In this document: positions 1 through 7,243 of the stretch, piece by piece
How positions within the stretch are numbered: position 1 is the stretch's first letter
Layout of the letters: each line of letters starts with the position of its first letter
DNA from: Rhizobium sp. ASV20
Lineage (GTDB): Bacteria; Pseudomonadota; Alphaproteobacteria; Rhizobiales; Rhizobiaceae
DNA length: 64,000 bases
Assembly (NCBI RefSeq): GCF_016429015.1
Contig: NZ_JAELTU010000016.1
Span: 1 to 64,000 of the forward strand
Direction: 5' to 3'
The notes under the pieces: model-generated
Seen by the model: the letters and a program-made list of their open reading frames with translations, nothing else
Databases searched by the model: none
Told to the model about the DNA's origin: nothing
Translations under genes and position numbers: made by a program

Positions 1-160
1 CCTCCGGATCGGCACCCGAGAGGGTGAAATCGTCGGTGTGGCAGATACCGGTTGCCTTGACCTCGATCAGCACTTCGCCGGCGCGCGGTCCCTCAAGCTG
101 AACCGTCATCACCTCAAGCGGCTTGCCCGCCTGCACCGCGACCGCTGCTCTTACGTCCAT
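1..160 (-). CDS. S-(hydroxymethyl)glutathione dehydrogenase / class III alcohol dehydrogenase, N-terminal part
   Basis: Only the first 53 codons are present; the gene runs off the left edge. The visible protein begins [10 protein letters not shown] and contains [16 protein letters not shown] at residues 38-53. This is the zinc-ligand (Cys40) signature of class III medium-chain alcohol dehydrogenases, which oxidise the formaldehyde-glutathione adduct in the cytoplasm. A GGAGG ribosome site lies just upstream of the ATG. The gene lies 50 nt downstream of the isomerase gene on the same strand and is probably co-transcribed with it. A formaldehyde-detoxifying enzyme makes sense if the neighbouring oxygenase removes an O-methyl group. 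The class assignment is strong; the link to the pathway is inference. Confidence 0.85.
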   Translation of the reverse strand, partial: MDVRAAVAVQAGKPLEVMTVQLEGPRAGEVLIEVKATGICHTDDFTLSGADPE

Positions 161-210
161 GGAAATTCCTCCAAAATCAATAATCTATCGCTGATATCTC
201 GTTTGACTTG

Positions 211-1044
211 TTAGCTTGATATCTTCGCCCACAAATCGCGTATTTCCTGCCGCATCTGCAGGGATTCCTCCCAGCGGTCGGTACTGTCCTCACCGTCCCT
301 TCCGGTGATGGCATAGGGCTTCGGTCCCAGTTCGCAGGTGAAGGCAAGTGTTGCGTCCTTATCCGCACGCTTGCGCCAGCTCCTGAAACCATAGTCCCAC
401 CAGCCGAGGAAAAGATCGACCCAGGGTCTGTGATGCGGAAAAGAGATTTCGATCTGAACTTGTTCGCGCGAGGCGACCCGGCCGTGAAAGGCCCAGGAAC
501 TATCCAGAATCCGATGAATGAGCGCATGGTTTTCGTCGGATACCGGCCAGGCGAACTCCCGCCCGACGAGGAAATGCGAGATGTCGCCGAGCAGCCGCAG
601 GTTCGGCAGCCGATCAAGTAGATCGAGCGTGAAGAACAGATCGGTCGTCATCCGGTCGCGATGGGTCTCGATCCAGACATCGATACCGGCCTCTTCCGCC
701 AGCCGCTGCCAACCTTCCAGCAGCGGGATGCAATCCTCCAGCCGGCGCAATCTCACATCGGGCTGCAGACAGATATGATGCACATTGAATTCAGCGGCGA
801 CGTCCAGTGCCGGCTTCAGATCGTCGACGGTCTTGGGGAAACATTGTCCCTCCGCCTGCAGACCATGTTGTTTCAGAAGGCCTGCAATACGGGCAACGAC
901 ATCGCGGTCATACCAGTGTGTGCTGATGCCATCGAAGCCGGCAGCAGCAATCTTTTCGATATTCTCCTCCAGAGAGAGCTCAGGATAACGCGCGCTGCGC
1001 CGCTCCATGGACCAAAGCGACTGGAATATGAGCAAATTCTGCAT
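211..1044 (-). CDS. Sugar phosphate isomerase/epimerase family protein (TIM barrel, MocC-like)
   Basis: A 277-residue soluble protein of the xylose-isomerase-like TIM-barrel family, close to the usual length. Likely metal ligands are spaced as in the family: E126 in WIETH, D154 and H157 in GDISH, and E239 in CELGP. There is no signal peptide. The start has a strong GGGAGGA site 4 nt upstream. The family includes inosose isomerases/dehydratases and the rhizopine protein MocC. The gene is divergent from a sugar-binding protein gene, with the formaldehyde dehydrogenase gene behind it. I infer a role in inositol-like or rhizopine catabolism; the exact substrate cannot be read from sequence. Confidence 0.75.
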   Translation of the reverse strand: MQNLLIFQSLWSMERRSARYPELSLEENIEKIAAAGFDGISTHWYDRDVVARIAGLLKQHGLQAEGQCFPKTVDDLKPALDVAAEFNVHHICLQPDVRLRRLEDCIPLLEGWQRLAEEAGIDVWIETHRDRMTTDLFFTLDLLDRLPNLRLLGDISHFLVGREFAWPVSDENHALIHRILDSSWAFHGRVASREQVQIEISFPHHRPWVDLFLGWWDYGFRSWRKRADKDATLAFTCELGPKPYAITGRDGEDSTDRWEESLQMRQEIRDLWAKISS

Positions 1045-1105
1045 AGTTCCTCCCGTAGCAGTAGGCTGCTCAGATCACGAATTCCAAGTGTTTGCCAGCC
1101 GATGC

Positions 1106-1125
1106 GATGATGGGTTTTGATCATC
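1106..1125. promoter_or_regulatory. Candidate LacI-type operator, copy 1
   Basis: GATGAT and ATCATC arms flank an 8-nt centre in the divergent promoter between the isomerase and binding-protein genes. The core ATGATGGGTTTTGATCATC resembles a second copy at 1178-1193. Both could be bound by the LacI regulator encoded at 3631-4671. This is inference from similarity and position. Confidence 0.35.
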
Positions 1126-1177
1126 GGTGCGTTTCATTGCAAAGCGGATGTATTCGCCCGATCGCGGACCGCCGGCA

Positions 1178-1195
1178 TGATGGTTTTTCATCAAA
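1178..1195. promoter_or_regulatory. Candidate LacI-type operator, copy 2
   Basis: TGATGGTTTTTCATCA is an inverted repeat (TGATG/CATCA) in the same divergent promoter as the copy at 1106-1125. Its right half, TTTCATCAAA, recurs exactly at 2322-2331, ahead of the membrane oxygenase gene. Sharing a half-site between two promoters of the same pathway supports a common operator, but binding is not shown. Confidence 0.35.
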
Positions 1196-1274
1196 ATACT
1201 CCCGGACGCCGACAGGCTCCATCGGTAACTCTTTCCCAGCGGTCACTTGGACCGCCGTTTCCTGGGAGGAGAAT

Positions 1275-2204
1275 ATGTTGAAGTTTTTGAGCGCCAGCGC
1301 GCTCGCGCTCATGCTGTCATCGCAAGCCCATGCCGCCGATCGTATCGGCGTCTCGATGGGCTACCTGACAACCAATTTCCAAACCTTGATCGCCAATGGA
1401 ATGCAGGATTACGGCAAGACCAGGGGCCTCGATCTGCAGGTGGTCGACGCCGCCAACGACGTCAACAAGCAGCTCGATCAGGTGCGCAATTTCGCGGCCG
1501 GCGGGGTGTCGGCGATCATTGTCGACCCGGTGGATTCGGACGGAACGCCGGCGATGAGCAAGATTGCAGCGGATGCCGGTATTCCGCTGATCTACGTCAA
1601 CATCCAGCCGACGGACCTGACGACGCTTGCAACGAAACAGGCCTTCGTCGGGTCGAATGAAACCGAATCCGGCACGCTGCAGACGAAGGAAGTCTGTCGC
1701 ATGCTCGGCGGCAAAGGCAATGTCGTCGTCATGGTCGGCGATCTCAGCAGTCAGGCGGCACGCCAGCGGACGCAAGACGTGCATGACGTCCTGAAATCGA
1801 GCGACTGCAGCGGCATCAAGGTCGTGCGCGAACAGGTGGGCAATTGGAGCCGCGTCGATGGCGCCGATCTGGTTTCGAACTGGCTGACGTCCGGGCTGAC
1901 CTTCGACGCCGTCATCGCCAACAATGATGAAATGGCACTCGGCGCGATCTCCGCAATCAAGAATGCTGGTGGCTCGACCGACAAGACCATCGTTGCGGGC
2001 ATCGACGCGACGCCGGACGCGCTGCAGGCGATGAAGTCAGGCGATCTCAAAGTCACGGTGTTCCAGGACGCGAAGGCACAGAGGCGTGGCGCAGTCGATA
2101 CAGCACTCAAGGCCATCAAGGGTGAGCAGATCGACCGGGAAGTGTGGATCCCTTTCAAGCTGGTGACAAAGGAAAACATGGTTCAGTTCGAGAGCCTGAA
2201 CTGA
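1275..2204 (+). CDS. Periplasmic sugar-binding protein of an ABC transporter (RbsB/MocB type)
   Basis: A 309-residue protein with a clear signal peptide (hydrophobic residues 2-16, cleavage near AHA-AD around residue 20). It is followed by a type I periplasmic binding fold like ribose- and inositol-binding proteins: DRIGVSMGY at the start, DAANDVNKQLDQ, IIVDPVDSDG, and VIANNDEMALGA near residue 215. The ATG at 1275 is preceded by GGGAGGAG; the reading frame continues upstream, but without a comparable ribosome site. No permease or ATPase gene is adjacent, so it is an orphan binding protein that must share a transporter. That matches the rhizopine-binding protein MocB, also encoded away from its permease. 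The ligand is inferred. Confidence 0.8.
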   Translation: MLKFLSASALALMLSSQAHAADRIGVSMGYLTTNFQTLIANGMQDYGKTRGLDLQVVDAANDVNKQLDQVRNFAAGGVSAIIVDPVDSDGTPAMSKIAADAGIPLIYVNIQPTDLTTLATKQAFVGSNETESGTLQTKEVCRMLGGKGNVVVMVGDLSSQAARQRTQDVHDVLKSSDCSGIKVVREQVGNWSRVDGADLVSNWLTSGLTFDAVIANNDEMALGAISAIKNAGGSTDKTIVAGIDATPDALQAMKSGDLKVTVFQDAKAQRRGAVDTALKAIKGEQIDREVWIPFKLVTKENMVQFESLN

Positions 2205-2321
2205 CGAAACGAGCATCGGCAACGAGGAGCACAACTGCCGGTGGCAGGGAAGGAGGAGCCATGAAGCTCCCCTTCCCATCCCTCATCGAGGCGCGGCGAA
2301 CTTCTCATCGCCGTGAGCAAA

Positions 2322-2331
2322 TTTCATCAAA
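2322..2331. promoter_or_regulatory. Repeat of the operator half-site TTTCATCAAA
   Basis: The same ten bases occur within the candidate operator at 1178-1195. Here they lie about 70 nt upstream of the oxygenase start at 2401. This may be a LacI half-site linking the two transcription units; ten bases alone are weak evidence. Confidence 0.25.
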
Positions 2332-2400
2332 TCAATGCTGTCGTTTCCAGTCGACACCGCTGACACTGACTGCATCGTTTCATTCACCGGGAGGCACTTC

Positions 2401-3435
2401 ATGGACGACACGCTCTACGGCACGCGCGACAAGCGCGGCGACTGGAAACCTAAAAAGCTTCTGCAATATCCGCCTGTCTTCACCTGGCCGGCCAAACCGA
2501 TCGCATTCCTGAAATGGTTCTTCGGCTATCCGGGTTACCTGATGCCCTGGAATGTCGTCTATGCCGTCGTCGCGACGCTGCTGTGGCTTTACGCGACGCC
2601 CTCCATGGAAACCATGAGGACGCTGGCGCCGGGCTGGATCGCCTATCTGCTCGCGCGCAATGCCGCTCTGGTCTTCGTGTTTTTCGGCGCCTTTCACCTG
2701 CGTCTCTACATGCAGAAGAAGCAAGGCACGAGCTTCAAATACAATAGCAAATGGCCATCGAAGGATAACTCCGCGTTCCTGTTCGGCAACCAGACCACCG
2801 ACAATGTGATCTGGACCTTTGCAAGCGCCGTGCCTTTCTGGACGGCCTTCGAGGTGCTGACCCTCTGGGCCTTTGCCAATGGCATCATTCCCTATGTCGG
2901 TTTTGCCGAACACCCGATCTATTGCGCGATCATCATGGTGCTGATCCCGGCCTTTCGCGATCTGCACTTCTACCTCGTGCATCGCCTGATCCACTGGCCG
3001 CCGCTCTACCATGCGGTCCACAAGCTGCATCACAACAACGTAAATCCCGGCCCATGGTCAGGTCTGGCCATGCACCCGGTCGAGCATCTCTTGTATTTCT
3101 CAGGCGTTCTCATTCACTGGATCGTGCCGTCCAACCCGATCCATGCGCTGTTTCATCTGACCCATGCGGCGCTGGCGCCGGCGCCGGGCCATGCCGGCTT
3201 CGACAAGATCGTCATCGGCGAAGAAGCCGGGATCGATACCCATGCCTATGACCACTATCTCCATCACAAGTTCTTCGAATGCAATTATGCAGACGGTGTC
3301 ATTCCGCTCGACCAATGGTTCGGCACTTTCCACGATGGTTCGAAGGAAGCGGAGGATCGGATGAACAAGCGCTTCATGGAGCGCGCCAAGAAATATGCCG
3401 AGAAACAAGCGCGCCGCTCCGGCACGGCGAGCTAG
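2401..3435 (+). CDS. Sterol desaturase / fatty acid hydroxylase family membrane di-iron oxygenase (MocD-like role)
   Basis: A 344-residue integral membrane protein with hydrophobic segments in the first 100 residues and again around 140-180. It carries the histidine clusters of the FA_hydroxylase family: H189 and H198 within HFYLVHRLIH, then HKLHH near residue 210, and HYLHH at 285-289. These bind a di-iron centre that activates oxygen for hydroxylation. The start at 2401 has GGGAGG upstream. It would draw electrons from the Rieske ferredoxin and reductase encoded at 4850-6405. In rhizopine degradation MocD is an oxygenase served by MocE and MocF; this enzyme probably fills that role, although it belongs to the sterol-desaturase branch. 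Confidence 0.8.
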   Translation: MDDTLYGTRDKRGDWKPKKLLQYPPVFTWPAKPIAFLKWFFGYPGYLMPWNVVYAVVATLLWLYATPSMETMRTLAPGWIAYLLARNAALVFVFFGAFHLRLYMQKKQGTSFKYNSKWPSKDNSAFLFGNQTTDNVIWTFASAVPFWTAFEVLTLWAFANGIIPYVGFAEHPIYCAIIMVLIPAFRDLHFYLVHRLIHWPPLYHAVHKLHHNNVNPGPWSGLAMHPVEHLLYFSGVLIHWIVPSNPIHALFHLTHAALAPAPGHAGFDKIVIGEEAGIDTHAYDHYLHHKFFECNYADGVIPLDQWFGTFHDGSKEAEDRMNKRFMERAKKYAEKQARRSGTAS

Positions 3436-3577
3436 AGCGGAGCAGGATCCAAGCCGATGGGATCACTCCCGCCGGCTCAATGACCTCACGCGCTTGCCGA
3501 AGTTATGTTGCGCTCCATATGCAACATTTTGGCTCTCCCCCCGCCACCGGCCTCACCGGCCGTCGATGGCGGGAAAT

Positions 3578-3612
3578 GCCGGAGCCTGCGGCCCTCCTTC
3601 GCAGGCTCCGGC
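3578..3612. terminator. Hairpin between convergent genes
   Basis: A perfect 13-bp inverted repeat (GCCGGAGCCTGCG / CGCAGGCTCCGGC) around a 9-nt loop. It lies between the ends of the oxygenase gene (plus strand) and the LacI gene (minus strand). No long T-tract follows, so it is a likely bidirectional terminator rather than a textbook intrinsic one. Confidence 0.6.
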
Positions 3613-3630
3613 CTTGTCATTTCAGCCTTA

Positions 3631-4671
3631 TCACCGATCAGTGATAATCTGCGTCCCGACATTTTCCGCCGTATAAGTCAGAAACGGCACCGGATCCTGA
3701 CTGACCGGCACATCGATGATCCCCATTCGCGATAGAATAGTATCCAGTGCCCGCCTGGCCTGCGTCTCGGGCGCTTGATCGAGAACCAGCGTCATCAGCC
3801 CAGACGATATGAAGCGGCGGGTTTCGTCGTTGAGCTCATGTCCTATCCACACGCACTCGCCTCTTCTCTGCTCCTGAAAGCGCTGAAGTACCGAGCCGAC
3901 ACCGAGATTGGCGCCGCCGGCGTTGTAGACGCCGACAATATCGGGGCAACGTCGCAGCGCCTGTGTCAGCAACTCGGCGGATTGCACGTCATCATCACGA
4001 CCGAACATCACCTCTGAAAACGCCAGCCTCGAGCTGTCCTTCGAACTCAGATAGTCGGAAAAGCCACGAATACGCTCCCTGTGGATCTGATAGGCCCAGC
4101 TGTGGCAGACGGCGATGATGCTACCGGTAACGTGCTGGAGCATGCGCGACATATAGAATCCGGCGGTTCGGCCCGCGGCATAATTGTCTATGCCGACAAA
4201 CACGTCGTCCCTGCCGGTGAGGTAGGACACGATCTGCACCACTTCGACACCGGCTGCCCGAGCCTTGCGCAGGCTTTCCCGAATTGCCGGGTGATCGACG
4301 GCGGCAACGATCAGACCATGCCGGCGAATGCTGCTGTTGGCCACATGCGCCGCAAATTTCTCCGGATCGCTCTCTTCGATGAAGGTCCGGTTGACAGTGA
4401 TCGAGCTGTCCAGCGAAGCGGCAATCCGCTCGAAGGCACGATTGAGCCTGCTGAAGAACGGCGACTCCGGTCTGACCAGGATGACCTCGATACGGATCGT
4501 GCCGCGATAGAGGCTTGGAATGTTCCCCTTGTAGCTCAGCCGCTTGGCAGCCAGCACCACTTTCTCCGCCGTCTGCGGCTTCACGCTGCCGCGTTCGTTC
4601 AGAACGCGTTCCACAGTCGCAAGGCCGACACCTGCGGCCGCAGCAATGTCCACGAGACGTGCCTTCTTCAT
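3631..4671 (-). CDS. LacI-family transcriptional regulator
   Basis: A 346-residue protein starting MKKARLVDIAAAAGVG. A LacI helix-turn-helix and hinge occupy residues 1-60 (ATVERVLNERGSV), followed by a type I periplasmic-binding-like sensor domain. The ATG at 4671 is chosen because it opens the DNA-binding domain and has AAGGAGGAG just upstream; the frame continues 62 codons further without a good site. The gene diverges from the Rieske ferredoxin gene and faces the oxygenase gene. It is the likely local regulator of this catabolic cluster, responding to a sugar- or inositol-like ligand. Known moc clusters use the GntR-type MocR, so this would be a different control. Confidence 0.85.
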   Translation of the reverse strand: MKKARLVDIAAAAGVGLATVERVLNERGSVKPQTAEKVVLAAKRLSYKGNIPSLYRGTIRIEVILVRPESPFFSRLNRAFERIAASLDSSITVNRTFIEESDPEKFAAHVANSSIRRHGLIVAAVDHPAIRESLRKARAAGVEVVQIVSYLTGRDDVFVGIDNYAAGRTAGFYMSRMLQHVTGSIIAVCHSWAYQIHRERIRGFSDYLSSKDSSRLAFSEVMFGRDDDVQSAELLTQALRRCPDIVGVYNAGGANLGVGSVLQRFQEQRRGECVWIGHELNDETRRFISSGLMTLVLDQAPETQARRALDTILSRMGIIDVPVSQDPVPFLTYTAENVGTQIITDR

Positions 4672-4849
4672 TCCGCTCCTCCTTGAGGAAAAATGATCAT
4701 AATCAGCGTGGAATGTGAAGGGCAATTTCGCGCATGCTTGAAACCAGTCGGGGAGAGAAAACGAAGCACGATCAGGGCGCAACGTCGATTTTCTCCCAAC
4801 ATCTGACAATGGCTTTGACGGCTTCGGCCGAATGCAATGGGAGGAAGAA

Positions 4850-5167
4850 ATGACCAACTGGGTTGACGCGTGCAGCGCCGATGAAATCGATCAGGAAGAT
4901 GTCGTCCGCTTCGACCACGCCGGGCGAACTTTTGCGATCTATCGCAGCCCTGACGACGAGTATTTCGCCACCGACGGCCTTTGCACCCATGAAAAGATCC
5001 ACTTGGCCGACGGGCTCGTCATGGATGACACCATCGAATGTCCAAAGCACAATGGTCGCTTCAGCTACAAGACAGGTGAGGCTCGCGGTGCGCCGGTCTG
5101 CATCAATCTGAAAACCTATCCGGTCAAGGTGGAGGGCGATCGCGTCATGATCGGGATCGGGGCATGA
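4850..5167 (+). CDS. mocE: Rieske [2Fe-2S] ferredoxin (MocE-like)
   Basis: A 105-residue soluble protein with the complete Rieske cluster motif: C45-T-H47 and C64-P-K-H67. Its size and the absence of further domains mark it as an electron-transfer ferredoxin rather than an oxygenase. The ATG at 4850 has GGGAGG upstream. Its last four bases overlap the start of the reductase gene (ATGA), so the two are translationally coupled. It would carry electrons from the reductase to the di-iron oxygenase encoded at 2401-3435. The family is certain; the gene symbol is by analogy with the rhizopine genes mocDEF. Confidence 0.85.
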   Translation: MTNWVDACSADEIDQEDVVRFDHAGRTFAIYRSPDDEYFATDGLCTHEKIHLADGLVMDDTIECPKHNGRFSYKTGEARGAPVCINLKTYPVKVEGDRVMIGIGA

Positions 5168-6405
5168 GTAGCGAGCCCGGTATCATCATCGTCGGCGCCG
5201 GCGAGTGCGGCGCGCGCGCCGCTTTAAGCCTGCGCGAAGGCGGCTACCTACATCCCGTCACGATCATCGGCGAGGAGGGTCACCTGCCCTATGAGCGACC
5301 GCCGCTTTCAAAAAAGATTCTGCTTGACGAAGGAGAACCTCAATCTCCGGAGGTGCTCGACACGCTTGTGCTCCAGGAGCGGAACATCCAGCATGTTGGA
5401 GGTTCAGCGGCGACGGCCATCGACACGTCTGCAAAGCAGCTGATCCTTTCAGATGGTCGGGCATTGCCTTACAGCAAATTGCTGCTGACGACGGGCGCAA
5501 CGCCACGGCGATTGCCGAACGCTCCAACCAGCACCCGAATAGTGTACCTGCGGACGATCGACGATGCGTTTGCGCTGCGTCCCTGGATCCGCGCCGATAT
5601 AAATGTCGCCGTGCTCGGCGGCGGCTTCATCGGGCTGGAAGTCGCGGCTTCGGCGCGTAGTCGCGGTGCCAAGGCAACGATCATCGAGGCGCAGGAACGC
5701 ATTCTCAAGCGCGGTGTACCCGAGCCGATCGCCGAAGCAATGGCGTCTTTGCATCGTCGCAACGGCGTTGCGATCAAATGCAGTGCGAGCATCCTCGATA
5801 TCGAAGCGGACGAAGAGCGCGTCGCCATTTCACTATCCGATGGAGAAACGATCACTGCAGACGTGCTGGTCGTAGGCATCGGCGCGCAACCACGCACCGA
5901 ACTCGCCGCTCAGGCAGGGATTGCCGTCGATAACGGTATTGTCGTCAACGAACGCCTTGAGACCTCGGTTGCGGATATCTATGCCGCCGGCGACTGCTGC
6001 TCCTTTCCACATCCCCTTTATGGCGGCCGACGGCTGCGTCTGGAGGCGTGGCGCAATGCCCAGGATCAGGGCATGCTTGCCGCCGCCAATCTTTTAGGCG
6101 CCAACCGCAGCCACGAGGCCGTCCCCTATTTCTGGTCGGATCAGTTCGATCATACACTCCAAATCGCCGGCCTAGCCGATGAGGGCTGTGCCGTTGTTCG
6201 CAGGGATCTTGGCAACGATGCCTTCATCCTGTTCCATCTCGACGGCGAGCAACGGCTGGTAGCAGCAAGCGGCGTCGGGCCTGGCAACAGGGTCGCCAAG
6301 GATATCAAGCTGAGCGAGATGTTGATTGCCAAGCGCCTCATTTTGCCCATCGAGACGCTGGCCGGGGGCGCAAATCTCAAGTCCCTGCTGCCGCGAGCAG
6401 CATAG
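5164..6405 (+). CDS. mocF: FAD/NAD(P)H-dependent ferredoxin reductase (MocF-like)
   Basis: A 413-residue flavoprotein of the ferredoxin-reductase family used by Rieske-type oxygenase systems. An FAD-binding GAGECG lies near residue 11, an NAD(P)H-binding GGGFIG near 155, and the conserved AAGDCC segment for FAD near 275. The length is normal. Its ATG overlaps the ferredoxin stop codon. It would pass electrons from NAD(P)H to the ferredoxin. With the ferredoxin and the membrane oxygenase it completes a three-part monooxygenase. The mocF label rests on gene context. Confidence 0.85.
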   Translation: MSSEPGIIIVGAGECGARAALSLREGGYLHPVTIIGEEGHLPYERPPLSKKILLDEGEPQSPEVLDTLVLQERNIQHVGGSAATAIDTSAKQLILSDGRALPYSKLLLTTGATPRRLPNAPTSTRIVYLRTIDDAFALRPWIRADINVAVLGGGFIGLEVAASARSRGAKATIIEAQERILKRGVPEPIAEAMASLHRRNGVAIKCSASILDIEADEERVAISLSDGETITADVLVVGIGAQPRTELAAQAGIAVDNGIVVNERLETSVADIYAAGDCCSFPHPLYGGRRLRLEAWRNAQDQGMLAAANLLGANRSHEAVPYFWSDQFDHTLQIAGLADEGCAVVRRDLGNDAFILFHLDGEQRLVAASGVGPGNRVAKDIKLSEMLIAKRLILPIETLAGGANLKSLLPRAA

Positions 6406-6523
6406 CGGCAGCCGGCGATAAGATCAGCGCCGTACATCGGCGCCGACCCTGCACGACCATACAGGGCAAAACCGCATCGGCATCTACCTTGCCGATTACC
6501 CATCTGCGCCCTACCCTTGTTTC

Positions 6524-7090
6524 ATGCAGAATAGCGTTTCCTTCCGCCCTGCGACCGTTGATCGTCTGCCCGATATAGAAGCGGTCTTCGACGATTGCTC
6601 CGGCGGCCGAAACTGTCGCTGCGCCTATTGGTATCTTCCGAACGCCGACTACAAGGCGGGATGGGGAGAGGGAAATCGCCACTGGTTCCGAAATCTAGTC
6701 CGTCAACCGCGCCCGCCGGGTGTGATCGCCTATCAGGAAGGCGAGCCGGCTGGATGGTGTGGTGTCGCCCCGCGTGCGGTATTCGACCGTCTGCGCCGTT
6801 CCAAGCCCTTTGCTCCCATCGATGACAGAGTGGTGTGGTCGATCAATTGCTTCATCGTGCGCAAATCATTCCGACGGCAAGGCCTCTCGCGCCAGTTGCT
6901 GAAGCATGCCGTCGAGTTTGCAACAACTCATGGGGCCGAATGTCTCGAGGCATATCCGGTCGATCCGTCCGTTGCATCAAAAGCCAGCGAACTTTACCCG
7001 GGCACTTTATCGATGTTTCTCGATGCCGGCTTTGTAGAAGTGGCAAGACGACTGCCATCAAGGCCGGTCGTACGCCTGGAATGCCGATGA
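6524..7090 (+). CDS. GNAT-family N-acetyltransferase
   Basis: A 188-residue protein with GNAT features: a conserved beta-strand/pyrophosphate-loop region around residues 110-130 (CFIVRKSFRRQGLSRQLL, where RRQGLS is the acetyl-CoA loop) and a C-terminal FLDAGFVEV element. The N-terminal part holds a Cys-rich stretch (CSGGRNCRCAYWY) seen in a GNAT subgroup of unknown substrate. It is cytoplasmic. No strong ribosome site precedes the ATG at 6524. It lies 118 nt after the reductase gene on the same strand and does not obviously belong to the same pathway. Confidence 0.75.
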   Translation: MQNSVSFRPATVDRLPDIEAVFDDCSGGRNCRCAYWYLPNADYKAGWGEGNRHWFRNLVRQPRPPGVIAYQEGEPAGWCGVAPRAVFDRLRRSKPFAPIDDRVVWSINCFIVRKSFRRQGLSRQLLKHAVEFATTHGAECLEAYPVDPSVASKASELYPGTLSMFLDAGFVEVARRLPSRPVVRLECR

Positions 7091-7243
7091 AAGCATCGAC
7101 CGGAGGCAATGTTACATCGAGCGCCAGATAATTTGGTACTCGACGCAATTGACGTGGTTAAATGTCCAACCGATTTGGTCAGCGACGGCAGCTTTGCCAC
7201 CGGTCGCGAAACCACGCCGTATGGAGCGGAAGCACCTCAGCTA

